A DNA stretch of 21,049 nucleotides, from assembly GCA_964456445.1 (NCBI GenBank), contig CAYWBI010000055.1:1-21049 (forward strand), in the 5' to 3' direction. The position numbers and the translations under genes are program-made. This document shows positions 1-9,500 of the stretch, one piece after another. This DNA is from CAYWBI01 sp964456445 (GTDB lineage: Bacteria > Calditrichota > Calditrichia > Calditrichales > J004). The notes under the pieces were generated by a model. The model had not been told where the DNA came from and made no database searches. It was given only the letters and a program-made list of their open reading frames with translations. How positions within the stretch are numbered: the first letter of the stretch is position 1; each line of letters opens with the position of its first letter.

Positions 1-15
1 TCAATAGGAACACTC

Positions 16-2091
16 ATGAAGCGAATTGTTCTACTTATAATACTGTTAGAGATTGTATCTGTTTTTGCAGATCAGACCAAATGGATCGCCATCGGGAGCA
101 TACAAAGCTGGTATTCCAGTATTGGTTGTGAGGTGGAGGTTGGCCGACGCAGACTTGTTTCTGACCAACAAGATGGTTTAAGATGGCCCGCCCAATATAA
201 TTTTCAGGATGTTGAAGCAGCTAAAGCTCTGTGGATTGGAACAACTGATTTTGATGATCCGGTTGCAGGTAAAAAGATAGCATACAAAGTGGTACATGTT
301 GGGCCACGAATTCTAAATGAAAAGGAATTTATACCGGTTGACTTTAAGCTCATTGGAAAATTTGATCACCCTACTGTTTTTGTTGATGGTGACCCGGCAA
401 CCAATATGGCCTTTAATGATATTGTAACGGATATAGATCCAACAATTGCAGCAGACCGTATTTTATATACTAAAGTAAATACGGCAATCGGAATTACAAT
501 GACCCGTAAGATATATGCCTATAGCCAACAAAACAATGATAATTATTTCATATATGATTATGTTTATAAAAACACTGGTGTTATTGATGCGCAGGGTACC
601 CATGTAAATAAAACCTTAACGGGTGTGATATTTTTTTATCATTATCGCTATGCACCAACACGTGAAATTGGTCCTTATGGATTTAGCACAGCGCCTCAAT
701 CCACATCATGGGGGCATAGCACGATGAATGATGCACGAGGTGAGGACCCTTCTGCCGGAGATCCGTTTCGTGCGGTTTTTGCCTGGCTGGGACAACATTC
801 CAAGGCTGGTTTTGATATTATTGGCGGTCCAAACACAACCGGCGATGGTCATTTAGGCGCGGCACAATATGTGGGGGCTGTCGTATTGCATGCGGATAAA
901 TCGCCACAGGATAATAGTGATGATATCACCCAGCCGACAACGACTCAATATTTAGGCTCCGATGAGCAAATCACATCTGCCAATGACATGTACAATATTG
1001 GACAGATGAATGCTGAATATGTAGCAATGACCGCAGGACATCCAACCCAAACCCATGCCCAGGCAGTTGGAAGCGGTTTCGCGGATTTATTTGGCGGCAC
1101 ACCTGGTGGATATTCCAGTACACAGGGTTTTGGACCCTATACTTTAGCTCCTGGTGATAGTATTCATATCGTAATTGCCGAGGCGGTAAATGGTCTTAGT
1201 CGAGCACAGGACTATAAAATTGGTGGAAATTGGCTGAATGGAGCAGCTCCTTATCCTTTGCCGAAGGGGGGTACTACAAACTCGGCCGATGTTTATAAAG
1301 ATAGCTGGGTTTATACGGGGCAGGATTCACTTTTTCAAGCCTTCAACCGGGCCATAAATACATATCAAAATGGTTTTATTATAAGCAGTCCGCCGCCGCC
1401 CCCGGCGAATTTTGAAGTTAATTCCGGTGGTGACCGTATAAGTCTAAAGTGGAGCAACAATGCTGAGCTGGATCCTAATTTTAAAGGTTACAAGGTTTAT
1501 CGCGCACAAGGGAAACCAGATACAACATTTAGTTTGATATTTTCTACGGGCGAAGGAACGCCAAATCCAAATATTGTAAACAATTATGATGATAAGAATG
1601 CTCAACGGGGCTTTGATTATTTTTATTATATAACTTCATTTGATGATGGTTCAAACAATTTAGCCTATCCAGGAACACCCCTGGAGAGTAGTAAGTTTTT
1701 TACCATTACGAATAAAGGCGCCTTTTTAAAAAGACCTGCCGGTGAAAATCTTTCAAGCATTCGGGTAGTACCAAATCCTTATAACATTCGTGCGCGCAAT
1801 GCCCAGTTTGGGACGCTGGATGGTAAAGATAAATTGCTGTTTGTAAACCTGCCTCCATTTTGTAAAATAAAAATTTTTACAGAGCGCGGTGATCTAATTC
1901 AAACTTTAGATCATGCGGATGGCAGCGGAGACCAGGCCTGGAATTCCATAACATCATCCCGGCAAACGGTGGTTAGCGGTTTGTATATTGCCTATATCGA
2001 AGTCACTCAAACATATGATGATCCGCTGAGTGGTGTAAGATTGTTTACAAAGGGTGAAACTAAGTTTGTTAAATTTATAATTATTCGTTAA
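16..2091 (+). CDS. Secreted FN3-containing protein with VVPNPYN-type C-terminal module (paralogue 1)
   Basis: Function is not known. The 691-aa product begins with a signal peptide (about residues 1-18, ending VFA before DQ). A long N-terminal region of about 440 residues matches no family I can name. A proline-rich linker (about 457-462) leads to a fibronectin type III-like domain (about 463-565, starting FEVNSGGDRISL). The last 110 residues begin IRVVPNPYN (582-590) and continue as a FlgD/T9SS-CTD-like beta sandwich (IFTERGDLI, then VVSGLYIAYIEV), ending KFIIIR. The whole protein parallels the 714-aa product at 9578-11722, with long identical stretches in the last two domains. An AGGA-type ribosome site lies just before the ATG. 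The next gene follows after 14 bases, so an operon is likely. Export to the cell surface is inferred from the signal peptide and C-terminal module. No catalytic motif is seen. Confidence 0.85.
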   Translation: MKRIVLLIILLEIVSVFADQTKWIAIGSIQSWYSSIGCEVEVGRRRLVSDQQDGLRWPAQYNFQDVEAAKALWIGTTDFDDPVAGKKIAYKVVHVGPRILNEKEFIPVDFKLIGKFDHPTVFVDGDPATNMAFNDIVTDIDPTIAADRILYTKVNTAIGITMTRKIYAYSQQNNDNYFIYDYVYKNTGVIDAQGTHVNKTLTGVIFFYHYRYAPTREIGPYGFSTAPQSTSWGHSTMNDARGEDPSAGDPFRAVFAWLGQHSKAGFDIIGGPNTTGDGHLGAAQYVGAVVLHADKSPQDNSDDITQPTTTQYLGSDEQITSANDMYNIGQMNAEYVAMTAGHPTQTHAQAVGSGFADLFGGTPGGYSSTQGFGPYTLAPGDSIHIVIAEAVNGLSRAQDYKIGGNWLNGAAPYPLPKGGTTNSADVYKDSWVYTGQDSLFQAFNRAINTYQNGFIISSPPPPPANFEVNSGGDRISLKWSNNAELDPNFKGYKVYRAQGKPDTTFSLIFSTGEGTPNPNIVNNYDDKNAQRGFDYFYYITSFDDGSNNLAYPGTPLESSKFFTITNKGAFLKRPAGENLSSIRVVPNPYNIRARNAQFGTLDGKDKLLFVNLPPFCKIKIFTERGDLIQTLDHADGSGDQAWNSITSSRQTVVSGLYIAYIEVTQTYDDPLSGVRLFTKGETKFVKFIIIR

Positions 2092-2105
2092 AACAGGTTT
2101 AAACT

Positions 2106-2720
2106 ATGAACAATGCATATGTAAAAATTCTAATTGTCTTGGTATTTGCTATGCTCTTCAATGCGTGTAAAGATTTTCAAGATGAACAGTTTAAGATTAC
2201 AGCACAGGAAAAGCAGGCTATAGGTGTTCTGCAAGACTCAACGGGGCGGGATGCAACAGCAGTAGATGCATCTGCTTACAATGCTGCCTGGAACGATAAA
2301 AATATTGTATCCCATGTTTCGGCATTCTATGATTCACTTAAAAGCTATAAAAATATAGTAACCGTAAGTGATAGTGGATACGTAATCCATGTACCATCGG
2401 TAACAGATACAAGTTATCTCGCTGTAAAATCTCCAAATGCTTCAGGTATAATAATATATGCAGCAGATTATATTCGCATACGAGTGCTAAATAAAGATAA
2501 TTCAGTAATTGTGCCTTCTAATACAGATATATCACCGGAAACCATCGCGGAAAGTATCAACCTGGTTGGGGCGTCAACATTAACCTATCTGTTGAAATCC
2601 CGAATTTCTATTGCTACAAATCAAAATCAATTTCTATTACAAATAATAAAACCTGAACAAAAAAATACACCGGCAAGCTTAAAGGTTACACGGTTTAGAA
2701 TGGCTGTTTTTAATAAATAA
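2106..2720 (+). CDS. Small hypothetical lipoprotein
   Basis: I do not recognise the family. The 204-aa product starts with a hydrophobic segment and a good lipobox, LFNAC, with the lipidated cysteine at residue 21, so it should be membrane-anchored. The mature part begins with a charged stretch (KDFQDEQFKITAQEKQA). It then appears beta-rich, with alternating hydrophobic residues and sequences such as GIIIYAADYIRIRVLN, which suggests a small beta-sandwich. No cysteines follow the lipobox and no enzyme motif is visible. It sits 14 bases after the 691-aa secreted protein and about 30 bases before the PorV-like barrel, so it is very probably co-transcribed with them and may be an accessory of that surface complex (inference). 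The start is supported by an AGG about 8 bases upstream of the ATG. Confidence 0.8.
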   Translation: MNNAYVKILIVLVFAMLFNACKDFQDEQFKITAQEKQAIGVLQDSTGRDATAVDASAYNAAWNDKNIVSHVSAFYDSLKSYKNIVTVSDSGYVIHVPSVTDTSYLAVKSPNASGIIIYAADYIRIRVLNKDNSVIVPSNTDISPETIAESINLVGASTLTYLLKSRISIATNQNQFLLQIIKPEQKNTPASLKVTRFRMAVFNK

Positions 2721-2750
2721 ACTATTTCAGATTTCTTTGAGGAAACGAAT

Positions 2751-3731
2751 ATGAAACGTATGGCATACATTGGTATTGTATTAACCCTTTTGTTAACTAT
2801 TTCCCCCCTTAGCGCGCAGATAAAATATGCGCAAACCGGCTATCAATTTTTAAGTGTTAATACAGATGCACGGGCAGAAGCCATGGGAAGCGCCTATACG
2901 ACAGTACAGGGAAATTCAAGCTCATTATTTTACAATCCTGCGGGCATTGTGCAGTCAGATAATATGTTTGATATTTCCCTAAGCCGCATGCAATGGATTG
3001 CTAATATCACTTATAATGCCATGGGGTTTACTTTTCGGCCAGAAAACGGAGATTATGGTGTTTTTGGTGTAAGCCTGATGACTGTGGATTATGGAGATGA
3101 TATTTATGGAACCATGGTCTGGGGAAACTCGGATGGCTTTATTGAAACCGGAACAATCAATGCCAGTAGTATGGCACTGGGGATTGGTTATGCTAAAAAT
3201 CTTACCGACCGGTTTTCCGTGGGGGGACAGGTAAAATTTGTTACTCAGCATCTCGGCGAAAGTGTAATACCGGGCGAAGGATTAAAAAAGAACCTCACAA
3301 ATGTTTATGCCTTTGATTTTGGTACTCTATATCAGACTGGGTTTAAAAGCCTTGTATTTGGTATGACTGTCCGGAATTTTTCTCAGGAAATCCGCTATGA
3401 GCAGGAAAACTTTCAATTGCCCTTAACATTTAAAATGGGACTTTCCATGTATGTGAGCGACCTATATCAAATATTACCGGAGAACCAAAAAGTACTGCTT
3501 TCGTTTGATGCCGTCCATCCGCGATCATTTTCAGAATATATAAATATGGGGATGGAATACAGCTATGAGAAGTTGTTTACTTTACGCTTAGGGTATTCAA
3601 GTTCTAAAAATCTTTATTCTATGAGTTATGGCTTTGGTGTGCAGGCATATGGTATTCAACTGGATTATGCTTATGTACCCTTTAGCAGTTTTGACAATGT
3701 TAACCGTTTTACTGTTAGATTTAGTTATTAA
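2751..3731 (+). CDS. PorV/PorQ-family outer-membrane beta-barrel protein
   Basis: The 326-aa product has a signal peptide (about 1-22, cleaved after SPLSA) followed by the family hallmark near the mature N-terminus: a GYQFLSVNTDARAEAMGSAY block, then a serine-rich turn and FYNPAG. The rest alternates hydrophobic and polar strands and ends with an aromatic residue (FTVRFSY), as expected for an outer-membrane barrel. In known T9SS systems PorV is the shuttle that carries cargo from the translocon to the attachment complex; related barrels are numerous in FCB genomes and most have no proven role. Its place inside an operon of exported proteins suggests a cargo-dedicated PorV/PorQ paralogue (inference). 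A GAGGAAA ribosome site precedes the ATG. The family call is firm; a T9SS role for this copy is not proven. Confidence 0.85.
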   Translation: MKRMAYIGIVLTLLLTISPLSAQIKYAQTGYQFLSVNTDARAEAMGSAYTTVQGNSSSLFYNPAGIVQSDNMFDISLSRMQWIANITYNAMGFTFRPENGDYGVFGVSLMTVDYGDDIYGTMVWGNSDGFIETGTINASSMALGIGYAKNLTDRFSVGGQVKFVTQHLGESVIPGEGLKKNLTNVYAFDFGTLYQTGFKSLVFGMTVRNFSQEIRYEQENFQLPLTFKMGLSMYVSDLYQILPENQKVLLSFDAVHPRSFSEYINMGMEYSYEKLFTLRLGYSSSKNLYSMSYGFGVQAYGIQLDYAYVPFSSFDNVNRFTVRFSY

Positions 3732-3765
3732 TATTAAACACCAGATTTATACAAGGAGAAGGTAA

Positions 3766-5007
3766 ATGTTTAAAAAGCATGGAATCCTGTTTCTATTCGC
3801 TCTGATTCTTTTTTATAGCTGTGAAACTACACCGGACAAGAGTATTTGGCCGCCAGACACATCAAATGATGCACCCAGGCCAACGATTGAAAGGGTGGAA
3901 GCAGATCCAACTACAATTGATAAAGACGGCGTAACCTTTGCCGGTATAGGAATTATTAATATTATCGGTACAAATTTCTCGGCAAATCCCCAGGAAAACC
4001 GCGTATATTTTAATGGAACCCCAGGAACAATCTTATCTGCAAATACAACATCTTTGAAAGTTAAAGTACCAACATTGATAAGTGATTCAATTGCAATACA
4101 GGTTGGTGTTCAAGGTGCATTACAATACGCTGCATATAACGGTAAAAACTATTATTCACCTTTTAAAACTAAAAACGCCATTTTTGGATATTTAGCCATT
4201 GATCAAAATATTGATGCATCGGGACTTGCCGTTGATAAAGAAGACAACGTTTATGTTCTGACAACCGGGAAGAAAATTTTAAAGTTATCTGCTCCTGATA
4301 GCGATGCGGTTGTTTATGGAACGACATCACTTATAGTAACACCGGATATGCATTTTGGACCGGATGGGAGTTTGTTCATTACCCGTGGAACACGGAGTAT
4401 TTATACCATACCTCCCGGCGGAGGCGCAGCTTCACGCTATGTAAGTGCCAAAAGTAATGTTTCTTTTATTGATTTTGATGCAAATCAAAATTTGTATGCT
4501 GCCGGAAAAGGCGGAGATATCCAACGCATCAAACAAGATAAAACCATATTAATAGTCGCAGATTATTCAGATTATTACATAAATGCATTACGAATATATA
4601 ACGGATATGTTTATGTTGCAGCGGAATATAAAGGAACGGATTCAACCCAAATTGCAGAAGGTATCTGGAAAAATAAAATCAATGATCCCGATAGTTCACT
4701 GGGTGAGAACGAACTGATTTTAAATTGGCATGATAAATTTCCTGATGGTTTGATCCATATAACGGCATTAACTTTTGATGAAAATGGCAAGATGTTTATT
4801 GGACAAAATGAAGGTAACGCTGTCTATCTTTTACAAGATGATGCATACTTATACCCTGAAATTCTCTTTGGACCGGCTGGTAATCTTACCTGGGGCAATG
4901 GTAATTTTTTATACATGAACTTTCGTTCAGAGGATGGTACCAAGCGCACAATACAACGCATTGAGTTGTTAAATAGAGGGGCAATATATAATGGCAGACC
5001 AAATTAA
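3766..5007 (+). CDS. Lipoprotein with IPT/TIG domain and beta-propeller-like repeats
   Basis: The 413-aa product carries a lipobox, LFYSC, with cysteine 19, so a lipidated membrane or surface protein is expected. Residues about 40-125 form an IPT/TIG immunoglobulin-like domain: PTIERVEADPTTI, then INIIGTNFSANP, NRVYFNG and a KVKVP strand. From about residue 140 to 405 there are repeated short blades of NHL/SMP-30 type, for example GLAVDKEDNVYVLTTG, FGPDGSLFITRG and LTFDENGKMFIGQNEG, consistent with a beta-propeller. No catalytic signature is visible, so binding of protein or glycan is the likely role (inference). It lies 34 bases downstream of the PorV-like gene behind a strong AAGGAGAAGG ribosome site, and is followed by another propeller protein with a T9SS tag. 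The two may be a lipid-anchored and a secreted version of the same kind of binding protein. Confidence 0.82.
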   Translation: MFKKHGILFLFALILFYSCETTPDKSIWPPDTSNDAPRPTIERVEADPTTIDKDGVTFAGIGIINIIGTNFSANPQENRVYFNGTPGTILSANTTSLKVKVPTLISDSIAIQVGVQGALQYAAYNGKNYYSPFKTKNAIFGYLAIDQNIDASGLAVDKEDNVYVLTTGKKILKLSAPDSDAVVYGTTSLIVTPDMHFGPDGSLFITRGTRSIYTIPPGGGAASRYVSAKSNVSFIDFDANQNLYAAGKGGDIQRIKQDKTILIVADYSDYYINALRIYNGYVYVAAEYKGTDSTQIAEGIWKNKINDPDSSLGENELILNWHDKFPDGLIHITALTFDENGKMFIGQNEGNAVYLLQDDAYLYPEILFGPAGNLTWGNGNFLYMNFRSEDGTKRTIQRIELLNRGAIYNGRPN

Positions 5008-5015
5008 ATAATTTG

Positions 5016-5054
5016 AAAGGAGGCAACTTTACTTATTGATGCAATGTTTATACT
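5016..5054 (+). promoter_or_regulatory. Orphan Shine-Dalgarno and possible internal promoter
   Basis: The 78-base gap between the two propeller genes contains a perfect AAAGGAGG at 5016-5023 with no usable start codon at normal spacing; the only short frames behind it are five to seven codons long. Downstream, TATACT at 5049-5054 is a good -10 hexamer, with TTTACT (5028-5033, spacing 15) or CTTTAC (5027-5032, spacing 16) as a mediocre -35. The real ribosome site of the next gene is ATAAGGAG immediately before 5086. A secondary promoter for the T9SS propeller gene is possible but weakly supported, because sigma specificity in this lineage is unknown to me. Confidence 0.25.
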
Positions 5055-5085
5055 AATCAACTAACCATAGATAAGGAGTTATATT

Positions 5086-6450
5086 ATGAAGAAATTGTTT
5101 ACAGCAATATTTCTTTTTACCATACTTGTAAGCGCATCAAACGCCCAGGTTTGGCAATTTGATAAGGTTTTTTCCGAAGAGACCAATCCGCATGCAGTTC
5201 TTGTTACCCCCGATGGAAAAATTTGGGTTGGTAACTATAGTGAGCGTGACACTGTAATTACAGGTACCGATACACTTGTTACGAGACCAATAAAAGTCTA
5301 TAGTGATGCAGGTGTACTTGAGCAGACAATTAGATTTATTACCGTTAATGCCGTTACCGATACATTGGTGAATACAAACCGTGGGATGACATTGGATAAT
5401 GACGGCAATGTACTCTATACCAATTACAATGTTGTGTATCGAATCAACTATCAAACTTATGCGGGTATGAATAAATTTAAACCTACTTTATATACCGGTT
5501 CCATGACCGAACCGGCTGTTGATAGCTTAGGCTACATTTATGTTGGACATGTTGGAGGGGGACATCCCTTCTATATTTTAAACCCGGATTTAACTTTGTT
5601 TAGCTTTGTTACGGACACACTCAATGGTTTACAACGTAGTGTTCTTGTTAGCCCGGATGGAAATGATGTTTACGTTGGGAAAATTTATACAAGCGGATAT
5701 GGTGTTTGGCACTTGCAAAGTACAGATGGCGCGGGTGCCGAATCCGTATCCTTTGCTAATGTTGATACACTTGGAACCGTTTTTGGTGACAGTGGTAAAG
5801 TTGCCAATGCCATGTGGGCCCAATGTTTGGACTGGGACAACAACGGTTTGATGTGGGTAGGTACATATTGGAATGTGGATACGGTAGATTTTAATGGTTG
5901 GTATGCACTTGACCCAACACAAAATTTTGCCGTGGTTGACACGATCGGGCATAATTTTTATCCGATAAGCGGGGATGTAGGTGTAAGGCCAGAGAATGGT
6001 TCATATTATGCCCCTCGTGGTATTTCCTGGACAGCTGATGGTAAAACTGCCTATACGGCCGATTTTGATGGCGGATTAGTGATGAAATGGACAAACACTG
6101 CTCCTAAGAAACCAGGTGACTCTATAATTCCTTTATCTGATTTGGTTGTTTCAGCCATCGGTGATCTAAGCAACCCGACTGTTTTGGTTGATTTTGAATT
6201 AAAACAAAATTATCCGAATCCGTTTAACCCATCAACAACCATTCCTTTTACCGTGGGAACTACAAAACATGTTACACTTAGAGTGTATGATGTTACTGGC
6301 AAACTGGTATCCACGTTGATAGACAAGCAATTGGCACCAAACCATTACGAATTTAAATTTAATGGTAACAATCTGGCTTCCGGTACATACATTTATCAAT
6401 TAAATGTTGATGGACAGCTTGTAAATAAACAAATGTTATTGATTAAATAA
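5086..6450 (+). CDS. T9SS-targeted beta-propeller protein
   Basis: The 454-aa product has a signal peptide (about 1-20, ending SNA before QVW). The body, about residues 21-345, has recurrent propeller-blade motifs: LVTPDGKIWVGN, MTLDNDGNVLYTN, AVDSLGYIYVGH, LVSPDGNDVYVGK and SWTADGKTAYTAD. A short linker leads to a textbook T9SS type A sorting domain (about 372-454) with LKQNYPNPFNPSTTIPF at 372-388, then VYDVTGKLV, LASGTYIYQL and the terminal KQMLLIK. In this system the domain directs passage through the outer membrane and attachment to, or release from, the surface. No active-site residues stand out, so ligand binding is more likely than catalysis, though some lactonases share this fold. 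It is the last gene before a strong terminator. The preceding lipoprotein has a similar propeller. Confidence 0.87.
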   Translation: MKKLFTAIFLFTILVSASNAQVWQFDKVFSEETNPHAVLVTPDGKIWVGNYSERDTVITGTDTLVTRPIKVYSDAGVLEQTIRFITVNAVTDTLVNTNRGMTLDNDGNVLYTNYNVVYRINYQTYAGMNKFKPTLYTGSMTEPAVDSLGYIYVGHVGGGHPFYILNPDLTLFSFVTDTLNGLQRSVLVSPDGNDVYVGKIYTSGYGVWHLQSTDGAGAESVSFANVDTLGTVFGDSGKVANAMWAQCLDWDNNGLMWVGTYWNVDTVDFNGWYALDPTQNFAVVDTIGHNFYPISGDVGVRPENGSYYAPRGISWTADGKTAYTADFDGGLVMKWTNTAPKKPGDSIIPLSDLVVSAIGDLSNPTVLVDFELKQNYPNPFNPSTTIPFTVGTTKHVTLRVYDVTGKLVSTLIDKQLAPNHYEFKFNGNNLASGTYIYQLNVDGQLVNKQMLLIK

Positions 6451-6464
6451 TCGTTTTTTTTTCC

Positions 6465-6496
6465 AAAAGCCGGTAGCACCAAAGTTACCGGCTTTT
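6465..6496 (+). terminator. Intrinsic terminator between the propeller gene and the TonB receptor gene
   Basis: An 11-bp perfect stem pairs AAAAGCCGGTA (6465-6475) with TACCGGCTTTT (6486-6496) around a 10-base loop, and is followed by a T-rich run (ATTTTATT). A run of nine T lies just upstream at 6454-6462. The AAAA...TTTT ends make it work potentially on both strands. It begins 15 bases after the stop codon at 6450, as expected for the end of the first operon. Confidence 0.87.
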
Positions 6497-6521
6497 ATTT
6501 TATTCAGTAAAAGGTGTGAAA

Positions 6522-9500
6522 ATGACTAAAGTTGCTTATTCGTGTCTTTCAATACTTCTCTTCTTTTCAATATCTCTTTTTGCAGGTACAACGGGAAAAA
6601 TTGTAGGCCATGTTAGCGATTCACGTAGCCAGGAACCGCTGATTGGGGTAAATGTATTTCTAGAAGGAACCAGTCTGGGGGCCGCTACCGATGAAAACGG
6701 AGATTATTTTATAATCAATGTTCCAGCCGGAAGCTATAAATTAAATGTTTCATATATTGGCTATACCGACTATCTTGTCTCTAATGTGCGTGTAAATATT
6801 GATCTGACAACCACGATCAACGTAGCGCTTATTTCAAAGGAACTGACCACGGAAACAATTATTGTTTCTGCAAAGAGACCGGTAGTTGAAAGAGATGTAT
6901 CAAATTCCCAGGCTGTTATAACCACAAAAGAAATGGAAGCAATTCCTCTAAGTACTGTAAGCGGTATGGTTGGAACAATTGCAGGGGTAGAAGCCGGAAC
7001 AGATGGACTCGTCGTCCGCGGTGGTGGGATAAATCAAACCGTATTTCTTGTAGATGGATTTTCAACGAATGACGAGCGTTCTCATATACCATATAATACA
7101 TTGAGTATTGTATCCACCGAAGAAGTATCTTTACAGTCGGGTGGTTTTAACGCGGAATATGGAGAGGCAAGATCCGGGATAATTCAAGTTATTACAAAAG
7201 ACGGCTATAAAGATCATTATACCTTTTCACTCTTAACAGAGTATAGACCGGCAGCAGCCAAAAATTTTGGCCCCTCGGCATATGCAGAAGATTCATATTT
7301 TAACCGACCATTCTTAGACCCAGCCGTTGCCTGGACAGGTACAAATAATGGAAATTGGGATGAATATACCCGTAAACAATACCCAAACTTTGGTGGGTGG
7401 AATGCAATCGCAGAAGCGACACTTCAGGATAAAGATCCTACGAATGACCTGACGCCCTTAGGCGCTCAACAACTTTTCCGCTGGCAAAGGCGAAGAAGTG
7501 GACAGATAAAAAAAGGCGATTATTTATTGGATTTAGGTGTTGGGGGGCCAATACCAATTATCAGCAAGCCCCTCGGGGAAGCCCGGTTCTATCTTTCTTA
7601 TGTTGGGAATAGAGATATGTTTGTTTTTCCCCTGTCAAGAGATAGTTTTAGCGATAATCAGACAAAATTAAAAATAACTTCAGATGTTAGCTCCACTTTA
7701 AAATTAAATTTTTCAATGATGTATGGCGAAACTGAATCGGTCTCACCATATAATTGGACGACTACACCAACGGGGCATGTCTTAAAAAGTGATGATGAAA
7801 TTGCAAATTTGTTAAACAGCAGCAGCGGTAACAGCATGCTTTATATGCCGGGTTATTTTAGTCCGGCAACGATATATCATAGCGCTTTAGGTTTTAAAAT
7901 GACTCAAACTCTGAATAAAAAATCATTTTATGATTTGTATATCCAATTTAAGCGCAGTAAATATAACACTTTTCAAACGGTACCAAGAGATACATCCTTA
8001 AGCAATGAACCCGTTCCTGGATATTTTGTTGATGCAGCACCTTATGGTTATTGGGGTTATACATCAAGCGCAATTGATGGAATGAGTACCGGGGGCTGGA
8101 TGAATATTGGCCGCGATAAAAGCAGAATAGATACATATTCCCTGAGGTTTGACTATACAAACTATCTGAACTCGGCAAACCTTCTGAAAACGGGTGTTCA
8201 ACTTTACGTAAATAATTTTGATATAAAATCGTTTGATGTTAGCCCTTCAAATAACTTTTGGAACCGGGCCATGCAATATAATGTATCGCCCTTTAGGTTG
8301 GCACTCTATCTTCAGGACAAATTGGAGTTTCAAGGATTTGTTGCGAATATCGGTACGCGTTTAGACTATTCAAACTCAAATAACACGTACTATGCACTCT
8401 CAAGTTTTGATGATTTTTATAGCGCTTCCGGTGGCAAAGATTTGGAAACAAAGGCACCTACAAGAAAAACAAAAGCAGATTTTTACGTCAGTCCACGCCT
8501 GGGCATATCACATCCAATTTCAGCAAAATCAAAAATATTTTTTAACTATGGACATTACACAACAGAACCCCAATCATCTCTAAGATTCAGAATACAAAGG
8601 GAATCAAGTGGTTTGGTGACTTCAATTGGTAATCCAAATCTACAGCAAGAAAAAACAATTGCTTATGAATTGGGCTTTGAGCAAAACATTGCCGATACTT
8701 ATTTGTTACGAATAGGTACATATTATAAGGATGTTAGTAAACAGGCTGGCTGGGAATACTATGAAAATATCGATAAATCTGTACAGTATAATATTGCAAG
8801 CAATAATAATTATGAAGATATCCGGGGTTTTGAATTAACCCTGACAAAGAAGGTATCGGATTGGTTTAATGGTTTTGTAAACTATACATATGATGTGCGG
8901 ACATCTGGTTATTTTGGAATCTTAAAACATTTTGAAAACCCCAATGAACAACGTGATTATTTAAGAGAAAACCCCGTTCAGTTTAAGCCGCACCCACGTC
9001 CATTTGCCCGACTGAACCTTTCTTTTCATATGCCCCAGAATTTTTGGTCTGAGGGTTGGAAAAATCAATTTTTTGGAAAAATACACCTTAGCCTTCTGGC
9101 AAACTGGAAGGCGGGAAGTTTTAGCACATTTAATCCCAATAGCATTCCGGGGGTTGTAGATAATGTGCGTTGGAGAGATTTCAGTAATATAGACCTTCGT
9201 ATTCAAAAAAACCTTGATTTCTCTTTTACACATTTACAAGCGTATGTACAAATAAATAATCTGTTAAACAGTAAATTTCTAAATCGGGCCGGTTTTTCAG
9301 ATAGCTTCGATTATCAAAATTATCTTCAATCGTTAAATTTTTCATGGGAAGAAGGTGTCGAAAAGGGCAGTGATAAAATTGGTGATTACCGGCCGGTTGG
9401 CGTAGCATACGATCCACTCGAACAAAACCCCAATAATGATGCGAGTATAAAGTCTAGAAATGATCAAAGAAAGAAGAATAAAAGTTACATAGATATGCCA

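Noticed and set aside
5606..5952. Several overlapping frames on both strands within the T9SS propeller gene
   Set aside because: All lie inside a gene with clear propeller and sorting-domain motifs and have no supporting features of their own.
6516..6521. GTG as the start of the TonB receptor
   Set aside because: The ribosome site overlaps it. ATG 6522 has correct spacing and gives a normal signal peptide.
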